Shown here: piece after piece, positions 30,467 to 37,433 of the stretch
Layout of the letters: the number at the start of each line of letters is the position of its first letter
How positions within the stretch are numbered: position 1 is the stretch's first letter
Assembly (NCBI RefSeq): GCF_013359685.1
Contig: NZ_JABFMV010000020.1
Span: forward strand, 1 to 44,068
Origin: Leifsonia sp. C5G2
Lineage (GTDB): Bacteria > Actinomycetota > Actinomycetes > Actinomycetales > Microbacteriaceae
DNA: 44,068 bases
Direction of reading: 5' to 3'
Translations under genes and position numbers: made by a program
The notes under the pieces: generated by a model
What the model saw: the letters and a program-made list of their open reading frames with translations, nothing else
Told to the model about the DNA's origin: nothing
Database searches by the model: none

Positions 30467-30625
30467 TCACTGGGGAGGGCGATGCCGGAGGATTATCGAG
30501 AGCACTTTTCGTGCCGTCTTGCCTCGCGGGCCTGTATTGAATGCGGCGACCCAGACGACCGGAAGGATGGCGAGCAGAGCCAAAGCGGGTGTCACCCAGC
30601 CCGTGTACGTGGCGATGTCGTGCAT
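30467..30625 (-). CDS. 52-residue single-span membrane protein
   Basis: ATG at 30625 with GGGAG 5 nt upstream. The sequence starts MHDIATYTGWVTPALALLA, has one transmembrane helix (about 10-29), and ends in a basic cytoplasmic tail (GPRGKTARK, then ILRHRPPQ). Good ribosome-binding site and composition support it, though its length is short. It precedes the Cys-rich gene at 29975 by 63 nt. Confidence 0.55.
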   Translation of the reverse strand: MHDIATYTGWVTPALALLAILPVVWVAAFNTGPRGKTARKVLSIILRHRPPQ

Positions 30626-31178
30626 CGCGTCTCCCAACTAGCGCGACGCCCAGGATGAGGCGCTGATGGTTGACGTTCGGTGCGTTGATCGGGGTAAAAG
30701 GCGTGTGAGTGCGGCCGGAGGCTGGAGCCACGATCGGTCTCCTGGGGACGTGTAGCTCAGTCCTCGGCTGTACTCGCCTACTCGCTTGCAGCGCTCTCGG
30801 CGCTCCTAGCGAAATCAAGCCGGCCCCGCCGGTCTTGACGTTCGTACACACCATCCGGGCGTTTCGCCGTGGATGGCGCCTTGCGGGCGTTGCGCTCGCT
30901 CCGCTCAGGCGTTTCGCCCAAACGTCTCCGCTCCTTGCTTTTCGCCAGGTGCGTATTTGCCCATGTCGGGCCCCGGGTTACCGCCCCGGTTGGCGTGTGC
31001 CCATGTCGGGCCCTGTCCGACCCCGTTTCGGCGTCGGTCTGCTCCCGTGCGGGTGCAGAGCCAGTATGTGGATACTAGCAACAGCGTCGATAACACGAAT
31101 GTCTGCTGTTGGCGTGTCGGCCAGTACGGGCACAAGCGGGGTAGCGCGCCCCGGGACGCATCCAGCCAAGGAGGTCGA
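30626..31178. other. Non-coding region with direct repeats and dyads, possible replication or recombination site
   Basis: About 550 bp without a credible gene. TGCCCATGTCGGGCCC occurs at 30958-30973 and 30998-31013 (40 bp apart). GGCGTTTCGCC occurs twice (about 30858 and 30908). Dyads include AGTAT-GTGG-ATACT (31063-31076) and CAACAGC/GCTGTTG (31079-31111). The end of the region is the perfect palindrome at 31179. It could be oriV or a recombination/regulatory region; nothing is decisive. Confidence 0.45.
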
Positions 31179-31198
31179 CCGGAAACGATCGTTTCCGG
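31179..31198. repeat. Perfect 20-bp palindrome CCGGAAACGATCGTTTCCGG, copy 2
   Basis: Shares ACCGGAAACGATCGTTT with the copy at 20118. The two copies bracket the less GC-rich cargo region (20.2-31.2 kb). The central dinucleotide is AT, as in crossover sites of many serine recombinases. Confidence 0.75.
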
Positions 31199-31251
31199 GA
31201 CATTAGTGCGGACGTGTTTCTCAGCAATTCCCGACAGCTAGAGTGACGGCG

Positions 31252-31740
31252 ATGGCTCAGAGAAAAGCTCACCAACGCGGGAACCCGGCAGCTCGGGGGC
31301 CGGCCTCGAACAAGCCCGGTAAGCGCCGGCCGCAGGGGTACCGGCTGAGCGAGCGCACCATCCAACGATGGACGCGCGGGCTGATCTACGCGATGCTCAT
31401 CGGCTTCGCGATCGGCGGCGTCATCGCGCTCGTCGGCGTCATCATCAACAACAACGACCTGCCTCCGCTAGGGCTCGGCCTCGCTGTGCTCTGGGCGCTT
31501 GTCATCCTCCTGATTGCCGCCTTCATGGGCGGCCAAGCTCTCGGCCGGTTCGGCGGCATCCTCGGGCTCGCCCTCATCGCCGGCATCGTCTTCGGCCTCA
31601 CCGGAGACTTGATCGCCCCGTGGGTGCACTGGGCCGGTCTCGCCGTGGCCGTCCTCGCGGGGATCGGCTTCTTCATCATGGGTATCTGGCGGCGTGTGCC
31701 CATCTGGTTCGGTGGCAGCAACGACGGTCCCCCTCGCTGA
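31252..31740 (+). CDS. Four-helix membrane protein
   Basis: 162 residues, ATG at 31252 with TAGAGT 7 nt upstream (leaderless candidate); an in-frame GTG at 31243 is less likely. The basic N-terminus (about 1-40, rich in Lys, Arg, Pro) is followed by hydrophobic helices at about 44-66, 76-98, 100-118 and 122-145. No enzymatic motif. Short membrane proteins of this kind are common on actinobacterial plasmids and may act in exclusion or stability, but this is not shown. Confidence 0.65.
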   Translation: MAQRKAHQRGNPAARGPASNKPGKRRPQGYRLSERTIQRWTRGLIYAMLIGFAIGGVIALVGVIINNNDLPPLGLGLAVLWALVILLIAAFMGGQALGRFGGILGLALIAGIVFGLTGDLIAPWVHWAGLAVAVLAGIGFFIMGIWRRVPIWFGGSNDGPPR

Positions 31741-31795
31741 CCACAGGTCCCAGGCCGCCTCCCCACGGCCGGAGGGCGTGTGAGAGGGTCGATGC

Positions 31796-32068
31796 ATGAG
31801 CGAACAACCAGAAGCGAACCCCGCCCTGCGGGACGCGCTGCTGATCGCCCGGCAGCAGTGGCAGCTCAACGAGATACGCCAGCTCGTGCGCAGCTTCGCC
31901 CGCAGCGGCACCTCTACAGCGCCGCCGGAGGCGTACGCCTACCTCGAACTGATGGTGGATGCGATCGTGGACGACCCGGAACGGGTGATGACGCTCAACG
32001 CGGACGTGAGCCGGCTACTCAACGACGGCGGCTCGACCTTCCATCCAGGCGGCAGCCAGGCCGGCTGA
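31796..32068 (+). CDS. Hypothetical acidic protein
   Basis: 90 residues, ATG at 31796. Helical and acidic, with ALLIARQQWQLNEIRQLVRS in the first half and YLELMVDAIVDDPERVMTLN in the second. No recognised domain or ribosome-binding site. It follows the membrane protein gene by 55 nt and is convergent with the gene ending at 32074. Confidence 0.5.
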   Translation: MSEQPEANPALRDALLIARQQWQLNEIRQLVRSFARSGTSTAPPEAYAYLELMVDAIVDDPERVMTLNADVSRLLNDGGSTFHPGGSQAG

Positions 32069-32073
32069 GAGCT

Positions 32074-32418
32074 TCACGGCAGTAGGCGCGGCTTCCCACT
32101 CCGGGGATCGAGGCCGGCCGCCCATCGCTGGCGCTGCTCCTCCGGCGTCACGATCTGCCCGTCCGGCCCTGTGACCGGCGCAAGGAACTTCGGCACGCCC
32201 AGCTCTCCTTCAGCGGCTGCCTGCGCCGCCGCGAGGGTGTCGTAGTAGCCCAGCGGCCACCGCTCTGCGCGTTTCAGCACCCAATGGTCGACGCGGTACA
32301 TCATCAGCGTTTCACCCGTGAGCTTGTTCACGGCCGGCCCGTGGTGGATGAGGAAGCGCGGTTGTATCGCGTCGTCGAGCACGAGCCAGTCGCTCTCCCC
32401 TACCCGAATCGTTCTCAC
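32074..32418 (-). CDS. Hypothetical plasmid protein
   Basis: 114 residues from GTG at 32418. Begins MRTIRVGESDWLVLDDAIQ and contains YRVDHWVLKRAERWPLGYYD, then VTPEEQRQRWAAGLDP. Many aromatic residues, no membrane segment, no known motif. It is divergent from the gene at 32463 across a 44-nt region with a clear dyad, so both may be controlled together. Confidence 0.55.
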   Translation of the reverse strand: MRTIRVGESDWLVLDDAIQPRFLIHHGPAVNKLTGETLMMYRVDHWVLKRAERWPLGYYDTLAAAQAAAEGELGVPKFLAPVTGPDGQIVTPEEQRQRWAAGLDPRSGKPRLLP

Positions 32419-32424
32419 GAATCT

Positions 32425-32444
32425 ATTCGAACATACTTTCGAAT
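32425..32444. promoter_or_regulatory. Operator-like dyad ATTCGAA/TTCGAAT
   Basis: Perfect 7-bp arms (32425-32431 and 32438-32444) around a 6-nt spacer in the short divergent region between the 32418 and 32463 starts. TCTAAT at 32451-32456 lies 6 nt before ATG 32463 and would be the -10 of a leaderless transcript just next to the dyad. Confidence 0.5.
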
Positions 32445-32462
32445 CTCTGGTCTAATGGACTC

Positions 32463-32789
32463 ATGGGAACGAACCACCGGTACCCGGAGATGGGGCTCGG
32501 TCGAGGCATCGAGGAGATTCTGATCCGCGCGCAGCCGGTGAGCTTGACAGATGCGGAGCTCGACGTCGAGCACCATCCCGTCTATCGGCCGGCGGAGCCG
32601 CGGCCGGTGCGGGCGTGGGTGCGTTTCCCGGAGACGGTGATCCGGCCCGAGTGCGAGGCGATCGCCTGGACGGACCGAGCGGTGCAGGTCCGTTGGACGT
32701 CGGTCAACGGCATCGTGCGCACCGCCTGGGTGTGGCGTGGTGCGATCGAGGAAGGTTGGGACCGGCCGCCCATTCCTCCCCGCCGCTAG
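32463..32789 (+). CDS. Hypothetical protein
   Basis: 108 residues, ATG at 32463, leaderless candidate (TCTAAT 6 nt upstream). The C-terminal half (RPVRAWVRFPETVIRPECEA, then AVQVRWTSVNGIVRTAWVW) is beta-rich and looks like a small barrel. No family recognised. The last 4 nt overlap the 3' end of the convergent gene at 32786. Confidence 0.55.
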   Translation: MGTNHRYPEMGLGRGIEEILIRAQPVSLTDAELDVEHHPVYRPAEPRPVRAWVRFPETVIRPECEAIAWTDRAVQVRWTSVNGIVRTAWVWRGAIEEGWDRPPIPPRR

Positions 32790-33313
32790 CTCTCAGCGCG
32801 GCGCGCTGTTGCTTGCGCTTCGAGCCGTTCGCGGGCCTCTGCGATGAGCCGGCCCAGCTGGAACATGCTGACGATGGTCTCGGGGTTGCCGTGGTTCTCC
32901 TCGTCGACGAGGGTCACTTGAAGCGGGTTCTCGTCCTCGGAGCGGTCGTCGACGACGGCGCGGATCGTGATGGCGTCGATATCCGCAAGGAGGGCATCAC
33001 GCCGGACAAGAGCGAACGCCGCCCCGTCGACGGCCACAGTGCCGTCCTGGCGTCGCTGGAATGTGGTTGCCGTGGTGGCCGTTGGGGGCAGATACCAGAG
33101 CAAGTCATCGCCCAGCTCGGAGCCGGCCGGCAGCCCCATCTTGGCCAGGAAAAGACGGGTGTAAGTGGGAGCGAGCTTGCTCGTCTCCTGCGCCAACCAC
33201 TCGGAGCGGAGTTCTTCTTGCTCCGCCGCTTCCTGCGCCCGCTTGGCCTCAATCTCGGCTAACTCGTTGCGGTACTTGGAAAGGGCGGCGTCCGCCAGTC
33301 GTGAGTTCGTCAT
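32786..33313 (-). CDS. Hypothetical protein of the parAB-linked operon
   Basis: 175 residues, ATG at 33313 overlapping the preceding wHTH gene's stop (ATGA). The N-terminal 45 residues are a charged helix (KYRNELAEIEAKRAQEAAEQ); the rest is mixed alpha/beta with LTRRDALLADIDAITIRAVV-like strands. No known motif. It is the last gene of the leftward unit that seems to begin near the partition genes. Confidence 0.55.
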   Translation of the reverse strand: MTNSRLADAALSKYRNELAEIEAKRAQEAAEQEELRSEWLAQETSKLAPTYTRLFLAKMGLPAGSELGDDLLWYLPPTATTATTFQRRQDGTVAVDGAAFALVRRDALLADIDAITIRAVVDDRSEDENPLQVTLVDEENHGNPETIVSMFQLGRLIAEARERLEAQATARRAES

Positions 33314-33651
33314 GCTCGTTTCCTCTCGTCCTCGCCTCTCTCGTAGAAGTCTCGGAGTGCAGTCAGGTCCGACACAAAGTCGGGCCGATGGGCGGTGAAG
33401 TGATCGGGGTGCCCGTGTTCCCCGGTGCCCTCGTCGACAGCTACGTATCGCAGCGTCACGAGGTCGGCCAGCGCCGTGGAAACAGCGGGGTTCGAAAGAC
33501 CGGTGCCGTCCGTGATATCGCGGCGGGTAGCGTCCGGGTGATCGAACAGGTAGGCCAGCGCGGTCCGATGCGGACGACGTTCGAGTACGTGCAGCGCGGC
33601 CGCTGCCGGCGTCAGCGGCTTTCCGTTGGTCGGGTCGATGCGCTCGGCCAT
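33310..33651 (-). CDS. Winged-helix (MarR-like) DNA-binding protein
   Basis: 113 residues, ATG at 33651 overlapping the stop of the upstream gene (TGATG). HPDATRRDITDGTGLSNPAV and STALADLVTLRYVAVDEGTG give the recognition helix and wing of a MarR/ArsR-like winged helix; GEHGHPDHFTAHRPDFVSDL follows. Likely a plasmid regulator. Target sites cannot be inferred directly, though the AGTACT palindromes lie not far upstream. Confidence 0.7.
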   Translation of the reverse strand: MAERIDPTNGKPLTPAAAALHVLERRPHRTALAYLFDHPDATRRDITDGTGLSNPAVSTALADLVTLRYVAVDEGTGEHGHPDHFTAHRPDFVSDLTALRDFYERGEDERKRA

Positions 33652-34400
33652 CAGCGCGACTGGCGGGCGCGCTCGGTATAGGTCAGGCCGGTACGGCGCA
33701 GCGCGTCGGCCGGCGTGCCCTCGCTGTAGTCGGGTGCATCCCCCGTCATTGGCAACGGCGCGTGGATGCGCGCGTACTCGTGCACCTGGTCGGTGAAGGC
33801 ATCCCACGTTGGGATCTCACCCACCGGAGTGGTGACCAGCTCGACGTCGCATGTGATCCCACGCTCAGTCAGATAGCGACGAGCTGCCGTGAGATACGCC
33901 TCGGCGTACGCGGCCAGGTCGCGCGCGAACAGCGCTTCCACGTCGTCTACGAGTTGTTGCGCCGCCGTGGCCTGCTCCTCGGTCATTCCCTCGGTGAATG
34001 TGGCTTCTGCGGCCGCGTCGCGCTCGTCGTCGTAGAGGTCGCCTAGACCGAAGTCGTAGAACGCATCCTCCGCGTCGAAGGGCAGCCGCACGGGCTCGGT
34101 GCGGTAGCGCAGCAGCTCCGCATCGTCACCGCCCGCGGTGCTGTGGACGATCTGGCGCACGTAGTCGGCTTCCCATGATCCGGGCCGGCCGGCCAGCAGC
34201 TCCTCAACGCCGCCAAGGTTGGCGGCAACGGCTGTGAGGACGTAGGTGGCGATTTCTCCGAAGTCGACGGGCTCGACGGTGGCCTGCTCGGTGCCGGCGC
34301 CGCGCACACGCGTCTGACGCGCGGCCGCGGTGAGCGCGGCGATCGCGTCGGCTACCGGGTTGGGCTCGGCGGCCTCGACCGCCTGCAGTGTGGTGCTCAT
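33651..34400 (-). CDS. Hypothetical acidic plasmid protein
   Basis: 249 residues from ATG at 34400, with GAAAGGA 8 nt upstream. Strongly acidic and helical; contains AFYDFGLGDLYDDERDAAAE and the C-terminal YSEGTPADALRRTGLTYTE. No motif known. It lies between the parB-like gene and a winged-helix gene, in the same direction, and an upstream extension of the frame overlaps the parB-like gene and is rejected. Confidence 0.6.
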   Translation of the reverse strand: MSTTLQAVEAAEPNPVADAIAALTAAARQTRVRGAGTEQATVEPVDFGEIATYVLTAVAANLGGVEELLAGRPGSWEADYVRQIVHSTAGGDDAELLRYRTEPVRLPFDAEDAFYDFGLGDLYDDERDAAAEATFTEGMTEEQATAAQQLVDDVEALFARDLAAYAEAYLTAARRYLTERGITCDVELVTTPVGEIPTWDAFTDQVHEYARIHAPLPMTGDAPDYSEGTPADALRRTGLTYTERARQSR

Positions 34401-34438
34401 CGTGTAGTCCTTTCGGATCGATACTCGAGGACGGCGGC

Positions 34439-34861
34439 CTACAGGTTGGCCGCGGCGGCCCCTTGGGGCAGCTCGCGGGCTCCAACGGGCGGGAACGGCT
34501 GCCCGTTGTTGTACTTGGCTTCCAGGCGCTCGACCTCGGCCATGACGGCCTTGTGGATGAACTGCGAGAGGTTGCGGCTGCCCTCGGTGGTCATCGTGTA
34601 GAGGATCGCACCACGCACCCGGTCGGTGTCGGCGGGGTCTTGGTAGAACGACACCTTCGCCCGTGACTTGGGCTCGCGCGGCGCGGGCTTCGCGGCAGCG
34701 CGCTCGGCCTCTTGGTCCCGGCGGGTCTGCTCTACCTGGTCGGCGTCCTCGTGCTGTTCCCGCGTCCATCCGGTGGCGTCGACGGCGGCCGGCGCGGCCG
34801 CGGGCGGCGTGATGGGGCTCGATCCGGCGAGGCTGGATTTCCGTGGTGCTGGTCGGTTCAT
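34439..34861 (-). CDS. ParB-like centromere-binding protein (ribbon-helix-helix type)
   Basis: 140 residues, ATG at 34861 overlapping the parA stop (ATGA). A disordered Pro/Ala-rich N-terminus is followed by a basic segment (RAKVSFYQDPADTDRVRG) that looks like the RHH strand, then TEGSRNLSQFIHKAVMAEVE, the helices of a ribbon-helix-helix domain. A small DNA-binding partner directly after parA is typical of type Ib plasmid partition. It may also bind the AGTACT palindromes as a repressor, as omega-type RHH proteins do for their own plasmids (inference). Confidence 0.75.
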   Translation of the reverse strand: MNRPAPRKSSLAGSSPITPPAAAPAAVDATGWTREQHEDADQVEQTRRDQEAERAAAKPAPREPKSRAKVSFYQDPADTDRVRGAILYTMTTEGSRNLSQFIHKAVMAEVERLEAKYNNGQPFPPVGARELPQGAAAANL

Positions 34862-35655
34862 GATGCGGCTCCTTCGATCGCAGTCAGGTGGTCGGCGTAG
34901 ATGGCTCCGAGTTCTGTCGCTTCGGAGCCTCCCCACTCGTCGAGGCCGCGGGCGGCCTCGGCCGCGTCGGAAATGACGACGCGCTTGGGGACAACGGGTG
35001 AGAGCATGCGCAGCCCTCGGGTTGTGATGGCCTGTTCCAGCTCGTCCAGCCATGTACGGCCGCTGACGGTCTTTTCCTCGTGTCTGTTGACGATGACGCC
35101 CGCGACGCTCAGTCGGGGGTTGTAGTAGGCTCTGACGTTCTCGATCGTGTCGAGGAGCTGGCCTAGTCCGTTGGCGCTGAACAGCTTGGATTCGGTGACG
35201 ATCACGACGGCGTCGGCGGCCGTCAGGCTGTTGATGGTGAGCTGGTCAAGGCTGGGCGCACAGTCAATGAGGATCAGGTCGTAGTCGTCGATGACGCTGG
35301 CCAGGGCCTCGCGCAGGCGGCCCTCTCGGCCTGCTCCTGCGATCACGAGTTCGTCGCGCACGTAGCCGAGCGTGACGCCGCTGGTTGGCACGACGTCGAG
35401 GCCCGGCCAGACGCCGGGAACGATGACGTCGCGGATGGTCTCAGGTGCGCGCGAGCTGAGCGCGTCGGCAAGGCCGGCCTGGTCCTCCCCTACGTCCTCG
35501 GCCGCGGCGATCGTCGTCAGGTTGCCTTGCGGGTCGTTGTCGACGGCGAGCACGCGCCGGCCTGCGCGCACCGCGGCGCGCGCCAGGTGAAACGTGGTCG
35601 TGGACTTGCCGACGCCGCCCTTCTGGTTGCAGAGGGCGAAGATTCGAGCGGTCAC
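34858..35655 (-). CDS. parA: ParA partition ATPase
   Basis: 265 residues from GTG at 35655, supported by GGAGG 8 nt upstream; the open frame beyond 35655 runs through the promoter and is not coding. Deviant Walker A QKGGVGKSTT at residues 11-20, LAVDNDPQGNLTTI-type motif A' and LILIDCAPSLDQ Walker B are all present. The short N-terminus without HTH marks a type Ib ParA. A palindrome (35677-35690) lies between the ribosome-binding site and the expected promoter, so autoregulation is likely. Confidence 0.9.
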   Translation of the reverse strand: MTARIFALCNQKGGVGKSTTTFHLARAAVRAGRRVLAVDNDPQGNLTTIAAAEDVGEDQAGLADALSSRAPETIRDVIVPGVWPGLDVVPTSGVTLGYVRDELVIAGAGREGRLREALASVIDDYDLILIDCAPSLDQLTINSLTAADAVVIVTESKLFSANGLGQLLDTIENVRAYYNPRLSVAGVIVNRHEEKTVSGRTWLDELEQAITTRGLRMLSPVVPKRVVISDAAEAARGLDEWGGSEATELGAIYADHLTAIEGAAS

Positions 35656-35676
35656 GTTGGTTACCTCCAATGGGTC

Positions 35677-35690
35677 TAATAGTACTGTTA
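35677..35690. promoter_or_regulatory. AGTACT palindrome A, upstream of parA
   Basis: TAATAGTACTGTTA. It is 22 nt before the parA GTG and overlaps a TACTAT -10-like box on the minus strand. Confidence 0.65.
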
Positions 35691-35730
35691 CCGTCACGCA
35701 ATGCGGGTGCGTTGTCCGCGCGTGGCGTGA

Positions 35731-35767
35731 CATGGCCGGGGAGCTGTCGGGCAGCTCCCCGGCCATG
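35731..35767. terminator. Strong hairpin after the SSB gene (16-bp stem)
   Basis: CATGGCCGGGGAGCTG, 5-nt loop, CAGCTCCCCGGCCATG, a perfect 16-bp stem 7 nt beyond the ssb stop. It separates ssb from the parA promoter. No T-run follows, as is common in high-GC genomes. Confidence 0.75.
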
Positions 35768-35773
35768 CTCGGC

Positions 35774-36160
35774 TCAGAACGGGGTTTCGTCGTTGGTGTC
35801 GACGGCGGCGGTCGCGCGCTGCACGGTGACGCTCTGTCCCCGCAGGCTCACTCCGATTTCGTCGGCTCGGACCTCGTGCTGAAGCCGACTGCCCTGCTCG
35901 CCCTTGTACTCGGTGATGCGGTAGCTGCCGGAGAAGGTCACGCGGATGTTTCCGCCCGTCTCGGCCGCGTCCACGAGGTTCTGCGCCTGGTTGCCGCTCA
36001 CGGCGACGTCGTAGGCGGTCGCGGGTCCATCGCTGTACGAACCATCCGACTGTCGGATGCGATCGCTCACGATGACGCGGGCGTAGGTGTACGGGCCGTG
36101 CTCCCCCTCCCGGAGCGTCGGCGTCTCGGCCAGGTTTCCAGTGCGAGTGATGTAGCTCAT
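35774..36160 (-). CDS. ssb: Single-stranded DNA-binding protein
   Basis: 128 residues from ATG at 36160 with GGGAGGA 6 nt upstream. MSYITRTGNLAETPTLREGE, then YTYARVIVSDRIRQSDGSYS and an OB-fold with RVTFSGSYRITEYKGEQGS and VRADEIGVSLRGQ match bacterial SSB. The C-terminus ends in DTNDETPF, a short acidic tip as in SSB tails. Plasmid-borne SSBs assist replication and entry of single-stranded DNA after conjugation. The AGTACT palindrome B lies 30 nt upstream of its start. Confidence 0.85.
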   Translation of the reverse strand: MSYITRTGNLAETPTLREGEHGPYTYARVIVSDRIRQSDGSYSDGPATAYDVAVSGNQAQNLVDAAETGGNIRVTFSGSYRITEYKGEQGSRLQHEVRADEIGVSLRGQSVTVQRATAAVDTNDETPF

Positions 36161-36189
36161 TTCGATTCCTCCCAGAATGATGGTGACTC

Positions 36190-36203
36190 TAACAGTACTG
36201 TTG
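36190..36203. promoter_or_regulatory. AGTACT palindrome B, upstream of ssb
   Basis: AACAGTACTGTT (12-bp perfect palindrome) flanked by T and G, 30 nt before the ssb ATG. Confidence 0.65.
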
Positions 36204-36225
36204 GGGTTTATAGAGTTGCAATGAT

Positions 36226-36462
36226 CTAGTAGCGCTCGACCTCCATCTCTCGACCGTCCATCTGGGACGGGTACAGCACCCACTCGATGCCGCTGGCGGG
36301 GTTCGGGCTCTCAACCCGCACACCGCGCACGGGTGAACCGAACTCGATCGGCCCCAGCTCGTCCGTAACGCGCAGCGGCGTGGAGTACACCCGGCCGCCG
36401 TGGCTGAGAATGCGGTCCCCGATCCGCAGGTCTGCGAGTCGAGTAACGATGATCTTGGACAT
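36226..36462 (-). CDS. Small hypothetical protein
   Basis: 78 residues, ATG at 36462 with AGGAGAA upstream. IVTRLADLRIGDRILSHGGR, then VRGVRVESPNPASGIEWVLY suggest a small beta barrel. No family recognised. Palindromes C (36490) and D (36587) lie in its leader, the second overlapping the -10 of a good promoter. Confidence 0.6.
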   Translation of the reverse strand: MSKIIVTRLADLRIGDRILSHGGRVYSTPLRVTDELGPIEFGSPVRGVRVESPNPASGIEWVLYPSQMDGREMEVERY

Positions 36463-36489
36463 GGCTTCTCCTATGGAGTGATCTAACGG

Positions 36490-36503
36490 TAATAGTACTG
36501 TTA
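36490..36503. promoter_or_regulatory. AGTACT palindrome C
   Basis: TAATAGTACTGTTA, 28 nt before the ATG at 36462. Flanked by short CCCTAA-type repeats on the minus strand. Confidence 0.65.
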
Positions 36504-36586
36504 GGGTCGTTAGGGCTATTTGGGGTTCTGCTGGTTCGTACCGGCGGATGGTGACCGGACCGCTACGCGGCCCTACCGTCTACATC

Positions 36587-36617
36587 TAATAGTACTATTA
36601 CCAGCGTTGGAGGTCAA
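36587..36617 (-). promoter_or_regulatory. Promoter with AGTACT palindrome D over its -10 box
   Basis: On the minus strand TTGACC (36617-36612), 17-nt spacer, TACTAT (36594-36589). The perfect 14-bp palindrome TAATAGTACTATTA (36587-36600) covers the -10, so a protein bound here should repress. It drives the 36462 gene and possibly ssb. Confidence 0.65.
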
Positions 36618-36618
36618 G

Positions 36619-36900
36619 TCACTGGCAGCTATCACACTGCAAGGCTTCCATCGGGTCGACCGGCACCACGTACTCCGCCACCGGAGCGCGGTAGTGGTCA
36701 TCGCCCTCGTCGTCACCTTCGGCGTGCGCCTCGATCCACATGTCCGCGCTGGCGGGCTCTCCGATCGCTCGAAGCATCCCCGCCAGGGCCTCAACCTCTC
36801 CGCAGCTCAGTTGTGGTCCCACGTCGCCCGCCAGGTCTCCGGCCGAGAACACCGCCGCGAATCGAGTGACGTCGCTGGTGTTGGTAATGAGTGTGCTCAT
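36619..36900 (-). CDS. 93-residue protein ending in the CDSCQ motif
   Basis: ATG at 36900, with the purine tract GGGAGAGGGAGAGAAG just upstream. Residues 35-60 (EVEALAGMLRAIGEPASADM, then WIEAHAEGDDEGDDHY) form an acidic helical region; the C-terminus is YVVPVDPMEALQCDSCQ, nearly the same as the end of the 30-residue protein at 17276. So the tail is a discrete motif that occurs alone and as a domain. Function unknown; possible zinc binding or post-translational modification. The gene lies 22 nt after a large structured element (36923-37125), probably its leader. Confidence 0.7.
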   Translation of the reverse strand: MSTLITNTSDVTRFAAVFSAGDLAGDVGPQLSCGEVEALAGMLRAIGEPASADMWIEAHAEGDDEGDDHYRAPVAEYVVPVDPMEALQCDSCQ

Positions 36901-36922
36901 CGCTTCTCTCCCTCTCCCTCAT

Positions 36923-37125
36923 GTTTTTTTGCCGGGAAGGCACGTAGTGCCGTTCAGGGAGAGCGGTTGGAGTGCAACCCGAAAGGGCAGCGGGGGAGAG
37001 AATTTCCGCGCGAAATAAGGGAGCTTGCGACCGCGTGCGGAAAGTCTCGGCGGAGCTGGCTCCCGGAGGGAGCTTGCGCGGAGGCCGCCGACCGTAGAAT
37101 GCCGCAGGCTTCCCGGCAAAAAGAC
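36923..37125 (-). ncRNA. Structured element 1, candidate leader RNA of the CDSCQ gene
   Basis: About 203 nt closed by a 17-bp inverted repeat (36923-36939 with 37109-37125, one mismatch). Inside: GGCAC-GTA-GTGCC, a long stem TTTCCGCGCG/CGTGCGGAAA, and GCTCCC-GGA-GGGAGC (plus-strand reading). The second element at 39039 keeps the same loops and spacings but has different paired bases in the closing, long and short stems, the sign of compensatory change in RNA. The sense strand is unknown; minus is chosen because the CDSCQ gene follows and because the related 17.1-kb leader has that orientation. Not a known class to me. Confidence 0.6.
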
Positions 37126-37146
37126 AGGGGCCGAAGGCCGTACAGT

Positions 37147-37200
37147 CGGCCGGCTCCGTCCGGCCGTCCGTTGTCGGCGCCGGCTCCGTCCGACGCCGAC
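37147..37200. other. Two tandem hairpins with the same loop
   Basis: CGGCCGG/CCGGCCG (37147-37166) and GTCGGCG/CGCCGAC (37173-37200) have the same loop sequence (CTCCGTC). They directly follow the stop of the 37215 gene on the minus strand and precede structured element 1, so they may be a terminator or part of that RNA. Confidence 0.45.
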
Positions 37201-37214
37201 CGCTCTGGACGGGT

Positions 37215-37424
37215 TCAGTCGATACCGGGGCCGAAGTTGTCGGCCCAGCATTGCGGGTGGATGCCGGACCGGATCAGCTCGCGTTCCGCGGCTGGTCTTG
37301 TGGGTGCAGCGTCCTGAATCAGCGCGCCCGCGCGCAGTGCGGCGGCTTCTTCTGCGGTGAGCTCGACGACGCTGCTCTGGTGACAGAACATGCATGCGGG
37401 GGTGGTGTGCGCCTCGGTGGTCAT
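37215..37424 (-). CDS. Small protein with Cys-pair motif
   Basis: 69 residues from ATG at 37424 with GGAGGA 4 nt upstream. ACMFCHQSSVVELTAEEAAA at residues about 10-29 carries a CxxC, and GIHPQCWADNFG near the end a further Cys and His, so a small zinc-binding fold is possible. No family name. A degenerate AGTACT-type site (37434-37447) lies 10 nt upstream of its start. Confidence 0.6.
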   Translation of the reverse strand: MTTEAHTTPACMFCHQSSVVELTAEEAAALRAGALIQDAAPTRPAAERELIRSGIHPQCWADNFGPGID

Positions 37425-37433
37425 TGAGTCCTC

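Noticed and set aside
30434-30854. Longer frames on both strands around the 52-aa membrane protein
   Set aside because: They lack ribosome-binding sites and plausible composition; the short minus-strand frame has both a good site and a clear membrane helix.
37025-37360. Basic Arg-rich frames over the structured elements (also at 39063-39905)
   Set aside because: They arise from the repeated GC-rich RNA-like elements, have no ribosome-binding sites and read similarly only because the two elements are paralogous.
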